DNA from: Limnanthes douglasii subsp. nivea
Taxonomy: Eukaryota > Streptophyta > Magnoliopsida > Brassicales > Limnanthaceae
Direction: 5' to 3'
Assembly: GCA_036936605.1 (NCBI GenBank)
Contig: JAUPFV010000002.1
Location: forward strand, 216,001,046-216,065,045
Length of the DNA stretch: 64,000 nucleotides
In this document: in pieces, positions 30,964 through 43,060 of the stretch
Numbering within the stretch: position 1 is the stretch's first letter
Layout: each line of letters starts with the position of its first letter
Translations under genes and position numbers: made by a program
The notes under the pieces: model-generated
What the model saw: only the letters and a program-made list of their open reading frames with translations
Told to the model about the DNA's origin: nothing
The model's database searches: none

Positions 30964-31879
30964 CACAATTTTCTGTTTTCTTCTCTCTTTTCTAGTTTTT
31001 AAAGATTTGAATTGTGAAGCTGCTCTAACCACCCAACCCAACAAACCACCGTGAACCACCAAGAAACCATAATTTTCAGGTGATTGAAGAGTTTAAGGTC
31101 TGAATATTTCCATAAGCTCGGTATAAAATGCATCTAACTACTACTTTCTACGTACAAGAGTTGATCACACATTCTTCGAGTTTTTTGGAACCTCTGTTCT
31201 TTTGATCTTACATGTTGTTTGTAGTTAATGGTGTTTAACGACTGATTTTGAGGTTATTTCTTGTTTTTCTGAGTTAGAATAGGTGTTATTCTATTGTTTC
31301 GGGTGTTAGTAAATCTTGTTCGAGTTTTTTTTTGTTTTTTTATTTGAGCGATTGTTTGTTATTATGTTAGTCTATGTCGTTAATCCTTGTTTAACTAGTT
31401 ATACACTGATTTTTAGTGTATTATATGCTGATTTTGAACGTGAAACATGTGTAGACTATGATTTTTAGGTGCCCAAGCATTCCCGACAAAGATGCGAATT
31501 GTTTTCTGGTTATTAATGTAGAAGATGCAAATTGTTTGATGTTTTCTAACGAATAAAATACGAATTATGTTAGCAACTCTTTGCAAAAGAGTTGCAAACA
31601 AGTCTTAGATAATATAAGAGTTGCAAACAACTCTCAGGAAATCCAAAAGTTGCAAACAACTCTTAGGACCTAAGAGTTGAGAACTACTCTGAGGAACTAT
31701 TGCGAATTGTTTACATTTGTTCATGCTTGAGTGCTAAAATAAGATGCGAATTGTGTAACTTTAGTGTAGTAGACATAAAACTGCAAACAATTCACGTCTA
31801 ATAGTTGTACAAAACTCTCAGGATAGGATGCGAGTTGCTTTATGATTGTTCAGTGCGAGAACTAATAACTTGCTTTATG

Positions 31880-34310
31880 ATTGTTTAGTGCAGGGTAAGG
31901 TATGTCTATTTTACGAGTTTTTAATTTTAAACATGGTCACCAAACTGCAATTGTGCCTTTCACAGAGTTTGAAAGCTTTCAAAAGTATCCAAGAGTATGT
32001 GGAGAGCACATGGGAGGAGCTAGTCACATGTGACTACCTAATTACCTACTCTTGTGGGGATCACAAGAATTGAATCTTTAATAACCAGAAAGATTTTGTT
32101 GGTTTAGTATTATATCTTGATTTGGAGCGTTTAAAACGGGTTAGTTTTCTCATAGAAAAACAAGTCCTTGATAAAGGTTGTGGTGATAAGTGTTCTGGTG
32201 ATAAGGGTTCTCGTCTAAAGCGTAAAAAACCTAGCATAAGTTTGGGAGAACCATATCTTAATCAACTGATTAGCGTGGAGAGTGGTAACGGTTTAATTAA
32301 TTCTGATCAGAGAAAAAAACAACTTGCTACTACTGGTTGGGCTGATGCTATTACAGGAGTTGGTCAAACTTTCGAAGAAGGTGTTGCAGGTCTAAGGTTA
32401 TCTTTATGCCGATATGCTTTAGAGCATGGTTTTTCTTTCAAATACATACACAACACAACAAACAAGATCACTACTTATTGTGAAAATAAATTCACAAGCG
32501 GATGCAAATGGAGACTTTATGCATCTATTAATTCTAGTACCGACTTAATGACGATAAAAAAGTAAGTTCTCCACCATATTTGCAGTCCCATTTTCTCCCA
32601 AAAACATAAGCGGCATAAGCATTTGACATCAGATTTGATTGCAGAGGAAATTCATGATTCTGTCAGGACCTGCCATTCGTTGACAACAAAAACCATACAA
32701 TCGACTGTCAAACAAAATTACGGTCTAGACATCTCCTACCGTTTTCATGGAATGCTTTAGAGAAGGCAATAAGGGGAGTTTTAGGAGATAGTTCAAGTTC
32801 TTTTAGTTCACTAAGCGGGTACTTCAAACAATTGAAGAGCCAGAATATTACTACAGACTGTCGGTTAGAGTTATCAGCTGGAAACCTCTTCACGCGTTAT
32901 TTTATAAAATTCGGTTCATCCCTTCAGGGTTTCCATTCATGCCATCCAATGTTTTTTGTCGATGGAACATTCTTATATGACAAGTATAAGGGTGTATTGC
33001 TTAGTTCCGTAGGAAAGGACAACAAAAACGGTTAGTTTCATTTTTTTTAATCTGAAGGATTACGATGTTTTGTTCATAAATTGTAAACAACTCATAGCCT
33101 AGAGTTGCAAACAAATCTTTGGAAATACAAAAGTTGCAAACAACTCTCAGGTATTCCTGAGAGTTGCAAACTACTCTTTGCAAATATAAGACTTGCAAAC
33201 AATTCTTAGGATATCCTGAGAATTGAGAACAACTCTCAGGTACTATTGCGAATTGTTTACATTTTGTTCATGCCTGAGTGTTATATTTGACCATGTGACG
33301 TGCCTTGTTTCAGGACTATTCTATGTTGAAATTGGTATAGTTAGCATTGAGGATTGTGACAATTGGTTGTGGTTTTGGGGTGTTTAAAACCTCATTTGTT
33401 GGAGCATCAAATCACATTTATTTCAGACCGTCATTCTGGTATCATTAATGTTGTTTATGTCTTGTATCCAAACTGCTATTATATGTACTGTTATTTCCAT
33501 CTCATGTAGAATTTGAAATCCAAATTGGAACACACCAACAGAGGCTATAAGAAAAGATGTTGTGTTTCTTCCATCCTCTTGCTTGTGCTCCCACTCGAGA
33601 ATTTATAAGAAAGGATGTTGTGATGGTGTGACAAAATTAACGATTTTCTTGGTAATTTACTTCCGGATAAGTATGCTCAGGATTATGTTAAAGGAAACCG
33701 ATACAGGCCTATGGATTCTACTACGGCCGAATCTTTTAACAATCAGATCAAAATATATTGCGACCTACACATTTTTGAGTTTATTGACTGGATTAGAGTC
33801 TTGCTTATGACTCAAGTTTCACAAAGATACCAAGAGGGGTTAAATTGGAGTACTAATTTGGTCCCCGAGTATGAGAAGAAGCTAAAGCAGAATGTTCATA
33901 TGTGCCGAACTTGGGTAGTACGTAAGTCAGCTGCAGCCATATTCGAAATTTATTCTAATTCTACGGCGGTTGTTAATTTTTTAGATTTTAAATGTTCTTG
34001 CGAGCATGGCAACAAGAGTGTTTTCCATGTCCTCGCGCTTTAGCAGCAATACAATCTACCGACCAAGATCCTTTTATTATGACAGAGTTGTTCTTCACGG
34101 TTAAGAATTACAGGGAAAGTTACTCTTTCAACATACCGGCGATAACCGATTTTGGCGAAGGGTCAAGAGCTAACAATCCTTCGGAGGTTTAAATTCTGCC
34201 TCCCAACGTTAAAAGACGCCCCAGAAGGCCTAAGAAAAAGCGAATCCCCTCTAGAAGAGAAGCCTCAACCAAGTAGTTGAGGTGTCGCCGTTGTTCGAAA
34301 TCCACGTAAC
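31880..34310 (+). pseudogene. MULE-2 transposase (MuDR/MURA-like), interrupted
   Basis: Homologous to 10890-13460. Segments: SLKAFKSIQEYVES (31955-32000); DLERLKRVSFLIEKQ (32122); MuDR DNA-binding region with LEHGFSFKYIHN, KITTYCE and CKWRLYASI (32420-32560); first catalytic Asp in FVDGTFLYDKYKG (about 32955-32995). An intron follows at about 33030-33315, with palindromic repeats. The second Asp is in ISDRHSGI after a frameshift (33420-33450). The Glu is in TTAESFNNQIK (33720-33750). A SWIM-type Cys pair, KCSCEHGNKSVFH, is at 33985-34030, better kept than in MULE-1. The C-terminal knuckle has lost residues (CRRCSKS). Stops and shifts near 32562, 33386, 34041 and 34276 inactivate it. Confidence 0.85.
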
Positions 34311-34524
34311 AGGAGGACTTGTGAGATTCCAGTTTAAAGACAATTCTTGTTGTGGAAAATTCTCGTTGGCTACATTGATTTGTAATATTATGCTTATTGT
34401 GGACAATACACTAAATATTTTTAGAGTTTTTTGTTCATTTACACATATTTCTATTGTTTGTAATACAGTAATGAAATGCTAGGTGTTTGGTTAATAAAGT
34501 TATTTTTCCCAAGCAATTGTCAGG

Positions 34525-34860
34525 AACATAGTTTCAAACAACTCTCAACATAGTCTGAGAGTTGTAAACAATTCACATGTACTATGGAGAATTATTTGCA
34601 ATATCTGGGTATCGTATTGCAAACAACTCTCAGGTATTAGTGAGAGTTGTTTGGAACTGTTTTTGGTGTGAATTGTTTGCATATCCAATATCTGGGTATA
34701 ATATTGTAAACATCTCTCAGGTATTACTAAGATTTGTTTGCAACTACTAGGATGCGAATTGTTTGTATGTTCTTCCCCTGAGCCTGTATAACAGAGGAGT
34801 GCGAATTGTTTGTAGATTAGTTCCTTAGGATTCTTTGTCAAGGTGACCTGAGATTTGTTT
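34525..34860. repeat. Palindrome-rich spacer of MULE-2 after the transposase
   Basis: Contains CAAACAACTCTCAGG...GAGAGTTGTTTG at 34620-34653 and weaker copies at 34538-34568 and 34705-34740. It also holds GATGCGAATTGTTTG words of the MULE-1 type (34751, 34800). Confidence 0.75.
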
Positions 34861-35028
34861 ACAAAATAAAAATACTTCATAAACTTTTTACACTGATTAA
34901 AAGTTTATACAAAAAAGATATTGCATAGCTATAACAGACTTCATGCACTAACTACTTAAAAATAAACACTACCGCCTTTAGTGTTTGTTAGTTTGCATTA
35001 AAAAAACAAAAAATAGAAGTAGTGACTA

Positions 35029-35382
35029 TCAGTCATCACTAAAGGATTCTTCGCCTTCTTCCTACTCTTCATACTTATCATCAAAATCTCCATTATGCTC
35101 TTCCTCTTCGTTATCTACGTCCATTATGCTTATATACTTGGTCCCCGATGGACCAAAATCTTCCTCCATCTTGCGTTTCTTGTTTGGAACCTTTGTTGGC
35201 TAAGGTGCAGCCACTAGGGGAACCACTTCAACTGGTTCAGAGTCAGCAGAAAAGTAATCCTCGATATCAAAGTCCATTATAGAGACTGGGCGGTTTGGTG
35301 GTGCCGCCGGAGTGATTAAGCCAGATCTTCTGTTGATAGTTATGGAAGAACACGAGTCACCTAAAGAACCGGAGGTAGACAC
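35029..35382 (-). pseudogene. Small acidic protein gene of MULE-2, two stops
   Basis: Homologue of 14225-14683. It starts MSTSGSLGDSCSSITINRRS, then LITPAAPPNRPVSIMDFDI and YFSADSEPVEVVPLVAAP. There is a stop (TAG, about 35201), then PTKVPNKKRKMEE and GPSGTK. The acidic end is MDVDNEEEEHNGDFDDKYEE, with a second stop at about 35065, then SFSDD and the true stop at 35029-35031. The conserved blocks at both ends and the spacing show that the two stops are recent point changes in an otherwise maintained frame. Role unknown. Confidence 0.75.
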
Positions 35383-35458
35383 GGTGATTGGAAGTTTAAG
35401 ATGTTATGAGTGTTTGAAATATAGAGTTTGTTTTTAAATTAGCCTCTGGTTACTAGTA

Positions 35459-35468
35459 TTATTTATAG
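35459..35468 (-). promoter_or_regulatory. TATA box of the acidic gene, MULE-2
   Basis: CTATAAATAA on the minus strand about 80 bases before the ATG, in the same context as 14765-14774. Confidence 0.7.
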
Positions 35469-36261
35469 GCATGGAGGGAGTCTTAGTGAGGTGGTGGTGT
35501 GGCTATATTAATCATTACATAGTCTCCTGTGTCTAATCAACAATTAATAGGTTGTTTTGATTTGATAGATTTTTGCGTGCTCAATGCACTTAACGATTAC
35601 CAAGGCAGACACCATAGTCAGTTCGTATTCTATAGCCATGTTTTCTAATTATTTAATATATATATATATATATATATCAGGATAAGATGCGAAATGTTAG
35701 TTGTAGTTTACTCTTGAGAATTGTGTAGAAGTAGTTGTTTGTATACGTTTGGAATTGTTTAGTAGTAATTTTGTTTATTGTATATCTCAAAAAATGATGC
35801 GAATTGTGCCCAATTACCCATTTTTTAAGTGAGTTCTAAAATGTCATACATTGCACATTTATGAAAGAAAAAAACTCTATATATACACAAAATAATTACG
35901 ATAAATATATGTACACCAAAACATTAAAAGGAATATATCCAAAAAGCTCCTTCCATAATTTTTGACATAAAAAAGATTACTACCAGTATGAGTTGGTTTT
36001 AACATCATTTAGGAAAAAATAAAACATTTCTGCTCTGAAGTCTGTTTCCATATCCTTACGGTAAGTCTCCTGCACATATCCTTTTTTGATAATATCTCTG
36101 GCATATTGACAGATAAAGATACCACAGTCGAGGGTGCCTCATTTTTTGTGTGGAATGTTTCTTCCATTTCTCACCTTGTACCCGGTCTTTGAAGGAGGTA
36201 TGTATCCTTTCTCGAGTAAATAATTAATCTGGTTATAATAATTTGTGTCAGGGTTCTGTAC

Positions 36262-36570
36262 AAATACTCATACTCTAGTTGTAAACAACTCTCAGGATAA
36301 CCTGAGAGTTGTTTGGCAATCCAAACTAAAAGTGTTGCATACAACTCTTAGAGTAGCCTGAGATTTGTTTACAACTCCAAGGTATTAAAGTTGCAAAAAA
36401 CTCTCAAGTTAACCTGAGAGTTGTTTACAACTCCAAAGTATTAGAGTTTCAAACAAATCTCAGGGTTTTTTAGTTGCAAACAACCTTCAGAATAACCTCA
36501 GAGTTGTTTGCAACTACAGACAAATAGAGTTGGGAACAACTCTCAGATTATCATGAGAGTTGTCTTTTAA
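36262..36570. repeat. Palindrome cluster in Ulp1 intron (between last two exons), MULE-2
   Basis: At least five palindromes in 300 bp. The best is 36283-36314: AAACAACTCTCAGG, four bases, CCTGAGAGTTGTTT (perfect 14-base arms). Others are near 36331-36375, 36391-36425, 36475-36512 and 36533-36562. Confidence 0.85.
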
Positions 36571-37469
36571 ATGTGTTTTATAGTTATTGTAGTAGTTAAG
36601 TGTCTTACCAGCGATACAAGTGTCCTTGTTGTGTAGTCTGTTGCTTGGGGTTTAGGCAGGAGTGGTTTGTAGTTTGTTGTCGTCCTGACATCTATATCAA
36701 TGACGAGCAAAGTCCAATGGTATATTTTATCCTTCTTCTTGCTGCATATTAGAATGAGCACAAGGTTCGTATTTTTAGACGATGCGCTAAAAACATCATC
36801 CATTTACATTTGTTATTTCCTGTCCTTTTTCCATTTGATGCTGCATTCAAGGAATAGTACATTAGAATGAGAATATGCGAAGTTTTTGTAGTTTATAACT
36901 AAAATTAACGTAGTCATGTCTAAATTTATATGCAGTCAAATTTCACTTGAGAGAAAGTTTTGCATGGAACTTTCCAATTTACTTCTTTAGTATCTTTTGA
37001 ATCCAATCATCCATAATCTATGAAGCGAGTTGTTTATTTACGTCAAATATATGAGATTCGTTTTAAACATTCATGAGAGTTGTTTGACAATTGGATACCT
37101 TGTAGTCCAGGTCCTCTTTGAAAGGTAGCGCTAACAAATCAGCCATTTGCACTTGAAGTCTGTAGGAAAACTCGAACGTTAATAAATACCATACTGCTGG
37201 ATTGGGTGAGTCTTCGTTAGCTTTAATTAATTGTATTTTATGGTATTCACGGACATCGATCCGATCAGTTGTCGGTGTTCTCTTTGGCCAGCCGGTGAGA
37301 GGTACTTGGGCTTTTGGAGCTTCTACCACACTTACCTTTGCCTCCGGCTGCTGTGTCGGTGTCAGTAGATTGAAATAAGACAACAGGTTATCCTCTTTCA
37401 CTGTCTCTTCCCTTGACTTGAACATATAAAATAAAAAAAATTAAAAGAATTTGTCTCAGGCATCATGAT

Positions 37470-37640
37470 ATTACAAGTTGCAAACAACTCTCAGGATAAC
37501 ATGCGAGTTGTTTGATACCCTAATCCAATAGAATATCGAACAACTCTCATAATATGCTGAGAGTTGTTTCTAACTCTGAATAATATATATCCACACAACT
37601 CTCAGGATAAGCTGTGAGTTGTTATAATGTTTTTGTACAA
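37470..37640. repeat. Palindrome cluster in Ulp1 intron, MULE-2
   Basis: Three palindromes (37482-37512, 37538-37570, 37598-37622) of the AACTCTCAGGATA/GAGAGTTG type, with a few mismatches each. Confidence 0.8.
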
Positions 37641-38349
37641 ATATCCAAACACTCATAAAATCCTAATACACACGTTGTAAAATCATTTAAAATTCCGCTT
37701 ACCATAGGGTCGGTGACAACCAATACCGTTGACTGCTCCGGCATAATCTCCGGATCCCTTTGATAAAATTCATTCATCATATCCTCTGGCATATTCTCAA
37801 AAGACCGTTGTATTAAAACATCGTACTCAACATTATCAATTTCATTTAAAAATTACTGTGAAACTTGAGTGATAACATAAATAGATACATTTGGTAAAAG
37901 TACTGTGTTATCGTGTGTATCGATCGAGTCTGGAGCTTGGCCTTCTATGATTTGCGGTTGATTCGGTATCGGTCCTATAATCTCAGCCTGGCTTAGTGAT
38001 TCTGACTTTGCGTAGGTCATTTTTTGTTTTTCAAGTACATCTCCATCTCACTTTTGGTTTTCTACCGGTGCTTCTCCCTGGCTAAGTAGTTCCGACTTCT
38101 CACAGGGATTGGCAGACTCTGACTCTTCCGGAGCTACGTCTTGCTCATCTCCGGTCTGTGTTAGCCTTTCACTCTTTACCAAGGCTATGTGTTGTTGTTG
38201 TTGTTCTCCTTGATTTTATTGTTGTTGTTCTTATTGTGGGTGTTGTTGTTGTTCTCCTTGATTTTGTTGTTCTTCTTGTGGGTGTTATATGTCGGCCAAC
38301 TATTTCATACACAATACAAAATAAAAAAGAATTTGTGTAAGGCATCACG

Positions 38350-38480
38350 ATACTCTTAGTTACAAACAACTCTCACGATAACCTGAGAGTTGTTTGATAC
38401 CCCAATTTAATAGAGTATCGAACAACTCTTAGGATATCCTGAAAGTTATTTGGACTAACATAGAATTCCTGAGATTTGTT
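38350..38480. repeat. Palindrome cluster in Ulp1 intron next to the Q-rich exon, MULE-2
   Basis: 38363-38396 (one arm mismatch) and 38420-38452 (GAACAACTCTTAGGATATCC and its partner). Confidence 0.8.
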
Positions 38481-39824
38481 TGAACGTGAACATATAGCGA
38501 ATTGTGTAATAATAGAGCATAACAGTACGTGAATTGTTAGTAAGAGAAACCCGCGGATTGTTTTAACTACATAAACTGATTTTGTTTGAATATGTATACA
38601 ATAATATACATTAGTACACAATTTAATCACAATGATATATTTAAATATTTAAATCTTAGTGTACTTCAGATCCACTTACATCTTCACGGCTTTTTGCGTC
38701 TGTAAGTCCAGATTCTTTCGCTGCCACTTCCTTCTCACAAGATTCTACCTCTTTAGCTATGTATTCTTGGAAGCCTACTTTTTATGGCATGTGAGGTACG
38801 AGCTGTCGGTCATTCGTAAGAGACTCATGTATTTTTATCTCATTTGGAGGACTCAAACCTGTTGCTACCTCTTCTGTTGGATGAGACTTGTCTATCTGTC
38901 TCTCCGCGGTGTCTGTCTCTGTGATGACCAATAACTTTTCCGGTCTTTGTTCAGATGGCTCATCTACCTCTTTTTCTAAAACCACCATTTTTGCTGGATA
39001 ATCATTTGTAGCGTCATTTTCCGGTACAACGGATGGTACCAGTACGGGTGAATGGTTCCCATCATCGTCATTTTCCTCTGGCATATGCCCGTCCTGATTC
39101 AGGTTCTTATCCTGAATTTCAGATGGCACAAATGTCTGTAATTCAGTGGATGCTGCTTCTGCTGAAAATGCCGGTAGCTCCGGTTCCTTCTCCCTTGCAT
39201 GACTTCTAATCGGGCAAATGGGCCGAGAGAGAGCATTGCAGAGTTGTTGTCCTTCACGCTCCGCTATCTTCAACCTTAATGCTTGAAGCTGAAAAAGTAA
39301 TAACAAATGCATTATAATCTATTATGTGCTGATTAAAGCGATTAAATCTACGTTTACGTAAGGCTCAATTTCCTACTTATTTCTTTCGCATGTTTGTCGA
39401 TCTTCTGCTGGTACTTTTCCTTATCGGTATATGTCTTCAATTGGTTTGATCTTGCTTCACTTCCAGACTTCTTTGGAGTACTCTGTCTGCATTTGACGTA
39501 AAATTTACCGATTGTTTCACTCATACTATTGTCTTCCTCTTCCTCGTTCTCATGTTGGGCTGTCTCGATTGATGTTGGTGGAATCACTGTGCGGGGGACT
39601 ATTTGTGGATGGACTTTGATCGAGATGTCCTGATTCGATTTTTTCTTTTTCTATTTCGTCATTTTCTTTGTTTTTCGGGCTGCGCTTTTCTTCATTTTCT
39701 TCGGTCTTTCTTCGGGTAAAATCGGTACAGTATCTGGATCTCCATTTCCTACTGCTCCTCCGAATGCTTTGCTTTCAGCCAAATAGCTGCACGCGGTTTG
39801 TTTGGAAAATATCAGGTTATAGCC

Positions 39825-40205
39825 CGAGAGTTTTTGCACACAACTCGCAGGCTATCCTGAGTGTTGTTTGGAACTCTATCAGCTTGAAATTCCAAACAAC
39901 TCTCAGGATATCCTGAGAGTTGTTTGCAAACTATAAGCTGTGCATTGTTTTCAACTCTATCATCTTTGGGGTTGCAAACATCTCCCATGGTTTTCTGAGA
40001 GTTGTTTACAAACTATAAGCTGCGCATTATTTTCAACTCTATCATATATGGGGTTGCAAACAACTCTTAGGATTTCTTGAGAGGTTTTTGGAACTCTATA
40101 AGGTTGGAGATGTATGCAACTCTCAGGTTATACTGAGAGTTGTTTGGAACTCTGATAACAAAGAGTTGTCTACAACTCTAATGCCTGATAGTTGTCTATA
40201 TAACT
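39825..40205. repeat. Palindrome cluster with a perfect 34-bp palindrome, MULE-2
   Basis: 39893-39926 is self-complementary over 34 bases without a loop (arm CAAACAACTCTCAGGAT). Five or six more copies follow at 39840-39872, 39974-40008, 40056-40095, 40110-40150 and 40163-40198. They alternate with AACTCTATCA and TATAAGCTG words. Confidence 0.9.
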
Positions 40206-41968
40206 ACATGTTTCATACCTCATCATCTTCCAGCAGAGGTAGTCTTCCAATCAGCTGCACGATCGATGATAGACACTCCAATCCCCACCATTTGAAGAAC
40301 CTTGGGATCAAGTTTGGCTTTACGACCTCTAGCCTAATTGTTGAGTGCTCCATGATGAAGGGCTGCATCCGGACAAGTATTATCATCAAGATGCTCCGTA
40401 TATAACTAAGATTTGGACTAAATAACGCAATATTTTGATTAGAAGTGCGACGCAGCCGACAACTCTATCAAGTTTACTAAATTCTAAGCAGCTCTTCATA
40501 GACTAGAGAAGCTCAACACTATTAATCTGGACGAGTCATATATAATAGGGTTAAGTACAAAAACAGTATCAACAGTCGGGCAACATCCTCCAACTCATGC
40601 TCCCCCTTCACTGATGGCTCTTGCTATACCTGCCTGTAAAACCCACCACAACATGCTATATTAGTAAAGTTCAACATCCTGCTTATAAGAGAAACTATAT
40701 TTACAGGTACCTTTAAAATGGTGTTCGTGTTTGTTTTACTATTCGTCGGTCCTATCTTCCTCGACGTTTCACACATGAAGTATTTTCTCATCATCCTCGA
40801 TTCGTTCTCCTCCTCGTTTACGTATCTGTTGTGGAATGCTGCAGCTTTTGTTACATCTATTTTCTCTGTGTCGTGCTTCAACCCAAAAATGACTTTTACA
40901 TCATCCGTCGTCAGCTTCATAAACTTTGACCCAAATCGGAATGCGTCTTGATCGACCGAGAACATCTCCATAACCCACTATATGTTCGAATACAACTTCT
41001 TCTTCGCCAACTCTGCCACATTCCAGAGGTCGAATGCCGCATTCAAAAGCGTGTAGAAGGGTATGTTTCTTGCAGCTTCGATGTGGGCAACATTAATACA
41101 GTGCTATTTCAACAGTTTCAAAAGGCTCACCAATCCTGACCTGTAATAGCTTGGTTTTGTTGTCATACTTCTTGCAAAAACACAAATCATCAGCTGCATG
41201 CAAATTGTTTCCACAAGGGACTTTATCAGCTTCTAGTTACAAATAACTCTCAGGATAGCATGCAAATTGTTTGCAAAAATATGTTGCAAATTGTGTGGAA
41301 TATAAAAAGCGATGAAGATGCAAATTGTTTGCATTCGTACATGATGAAGATGCGAATTGTACTATAACACACATGTAGCAGGATGCAAATTGTTCTATTT
41401 TTTACATGCACATTGCAGGGATATGAGAAATATGGAAACAACACCAAAACCAACAAAACAACCACGTAAAACACAGCTAATATACATCACAACACGCACA
41501 AAAAGATTAACATTACATGAATCCTAAGAAAATACTGTGTTCGACGATAAAACCAGAAACTAACATACTAACTGGAGATCCTAAATACTTGATTTTGGTA
41601 GAAATAAGCAATGTTGATCATCAAATAACATCAACACGTGCTTGGAAGTTACCATAAACGCAAAAAAGAAGAAGACATTTTACGGAATCAGAATGTACCC
41701 TGTTACTATAACTGGTTGTCGCTTCACCGACCGGCGTATAATCAATGCCAACACGTTAAACGGTTGCTGGTTACAAGCTTGATTGAGTAGAAGACGGTGA
41801 CTGGTCAAAATCTGGTGAAGAATGACTCATTTTTGGGTTGAATGTTGGAAGGGTTTCTCTGGAGAGATTGTCGAATGGTTTTTGGTTGTTTCTAAAATAT
41901 TAGACGTGTTTGAGTTGGTTTAGGGTGCTAAGAAGTGGGAAAATAGTGAGTTTGAAGTGAAAATGGGT

Positions 41969-41977
41969 ATATATAGT
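41969..41977 (-). promoter_or_regulatory. Probable TATA box of the MULE-2 Ulp1 gene
   Basis: CTATATATA on the minus strand, about 115 bases inside the right terminus and upstream of the first Ulp1 exons. This mirrors the transposase promoter at the other end. Confidence 0.5.
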
Positions 41978-42030
41978 CGGGGGGTATATTTGTCCAAATT
42001 TTAGGTGGAGGTACCAAGTGACACTATCCA

Positions 42031-42090
42031 AAATTCGGATACTAGTGGGTAATTAAGTAGTTGAGTGGGTATTTACTCGTACTTTTCTCT
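42031..42090 (-). repeat. Right terminal inverted repeat of MULE-2
   Basis: The reverse complement begins AGAGAAAAGTACGAG and contains CCCACTCAACTA; see 30807-30866. Confidence 0.75.
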
Positions 42091-42179
42091 AATTATAAAA
42101 ACCAAACAAATAACATAATGAAATAAAAAAGAAAAACATTACAATGAAAATGTTTAATACAATCAAACGTAAAAAAAAC

Positions 42180-43060
42180 TAAGGAGCTTCACTGTCATTG
42201 TTGGAAGATGGCGGACCTTGCAAATGCATGTTCTCTATCATTTGTCACATGTATTCGGATTGTTCCACTTGAGAGGCTGCAAATCGATCATTACATTCCT
42301 CTTGTCGACCATGTAAACTAACCCCCCTAGATTTTTGAGCCATATGACGAATCATCAAACTAGCCAAATTAATTCTTCCCTCATTTCTTACCGCAAAAGC
42401 AATTAAAAATGTTTGAATATAGGAAAGTTGTGAATCATTGTTACTAGACTGAATAAAACAACTATTAACCAATTTCAAAGCTAATCTTCCATGAGCATCC
42501 AAATTACCTCTTACAGCTCTACGTTTACCTTAATTTTTAGTTGGTGCAGACCACAACTCAGAATCTCTACTACTCCCTCGAAGGACATAGGCCAATCATC
42601 ACCCCAACCCATACGAGAAAAACAAAGAGATGGTAATTTTTTACCACTATATAGATCTTCAGATAAAAGGAAAAATTCATCTTCAAAATCAGTTTCAGAA
42701 AAATTATAAGCAACACCGTTTATTTTACACCTTGACCTTGATGATCATTCTCAATCATACGTGCAGTGGCATAAAACTGTTGTACTAATTCGATATACGA
42801 ATCACAACTCAACCTAGAAAAACATAACCAACCAAAGCCTCTACTAGGTTCAAGCAGTTTGGAAAAATCTTGAAACTTTGATATGTTCCTTGTAATCCAA
42901 ATACATATCCGAGTAGATTTTGGTTACACCTCGTGGTGCTAGTGGGTTACGAATGGGAACCTCTCCTTCTCCCAGATGTTCGAATGTTCGGCTATCTGAT
43001 TCTTCTACGTCTTGATGCAAATAACTTCTTTTGGAAGTTGTTCTTCATTTCAATGATGAT
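42180..43060 (-). pseudogene. Decayed plant transposon ORF of unknown family
   Basis: Minus-strand pieces in changing frames, in order: EGEVPIRNPLAPRGVTKIYS; SRGFGWLCFSRLS; SYIELVQQFYATARMIE; INGVAYNFSETDFEDEFFLL; SLCFSRMGWGDDW; then the 85-aa open part (42245-42502) with QTFLIAFAVRNEGRINLASL and MIRHMAQ. The order (a Y-x-LVxxFYA motif, then a short NGVxYNFS block, then an RxNLASLMIRH-type block) resembles the putative plant transposon protein domain found in many plant mobile-element ORFs. Several frameshifts. Function unknown. Confidence 0.5.

Larger units (their letters stand above)
35985..41160 (-). pseudogene. Ulp1-like (C48) cysteine protease gene of MULE-2, many introns
   Basis: From the right on the minus strand: N-terminal exons (40980-41150, ARNIPFYTLLNAAFDLWNV; 40624-40971, FGSKFMKLTTDDVKVIFGL; 40220-40380, RLEVVKPNLIPRFFKWWGLE), which resemble the N-terminal domain usual in MULE Ulp1 proteins. 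Middle exons rich in Glu, Lys and Ser follow (39651-39839, 39354-39587, 38782-39312), then a Q-rich exon (38169-38310, QQQQHIALVKSERLTQ) and GWPKRTPTTDRIDV with EYHKIQLIKA (37063-37425). The catalytic exon (36567-36860) has YHWTLLVIDID, with His and Trp intact. The last exon (35985-36190) has GTLDCGIFICQYARD, with the active Cys. A stop lies just before that GTLDCG block where MULE-1 has Tyr. Introns are packed with palindromes. Confidence 0.85.
30807..42090 (+). mobile_element. MULE-2: full-length Mutator-like element, 11.3 kb
   Basis: Bounded by imperfect terminal inverted repeats (30807-30866 and 42031-42090). Genes inside: transposase (+, about 31880-34310), small acidic gene (-, 35029-35382) and Ulp1-like gene (-, about 35985-41160, TATA at 41969). 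Introns and spacers carry over 20 palindromes with an AACTCTCAGG/CCTGAGAGTT core. Gene order, TATA boxes and left end are the same as MULE-1. I see no clear 9-bp target duplication. Stops in every gene indicate an inactive copy. Confidence 0.85.

Noticed and set aside
36262..40205. CRISPR-like spacing of palindromic repeats
   Set aside because: The window is plant nuclear DNA, the repeats are irregularly spaced and diverged, and there are no cas genes. They are intron palindromes of a MULE.
30798..42099. 9-bp target duplication around MULE-2
   Set aside because: AAAATAATA and AATTATAAA agree at too few positions in AT-rich DNA to be convincing.
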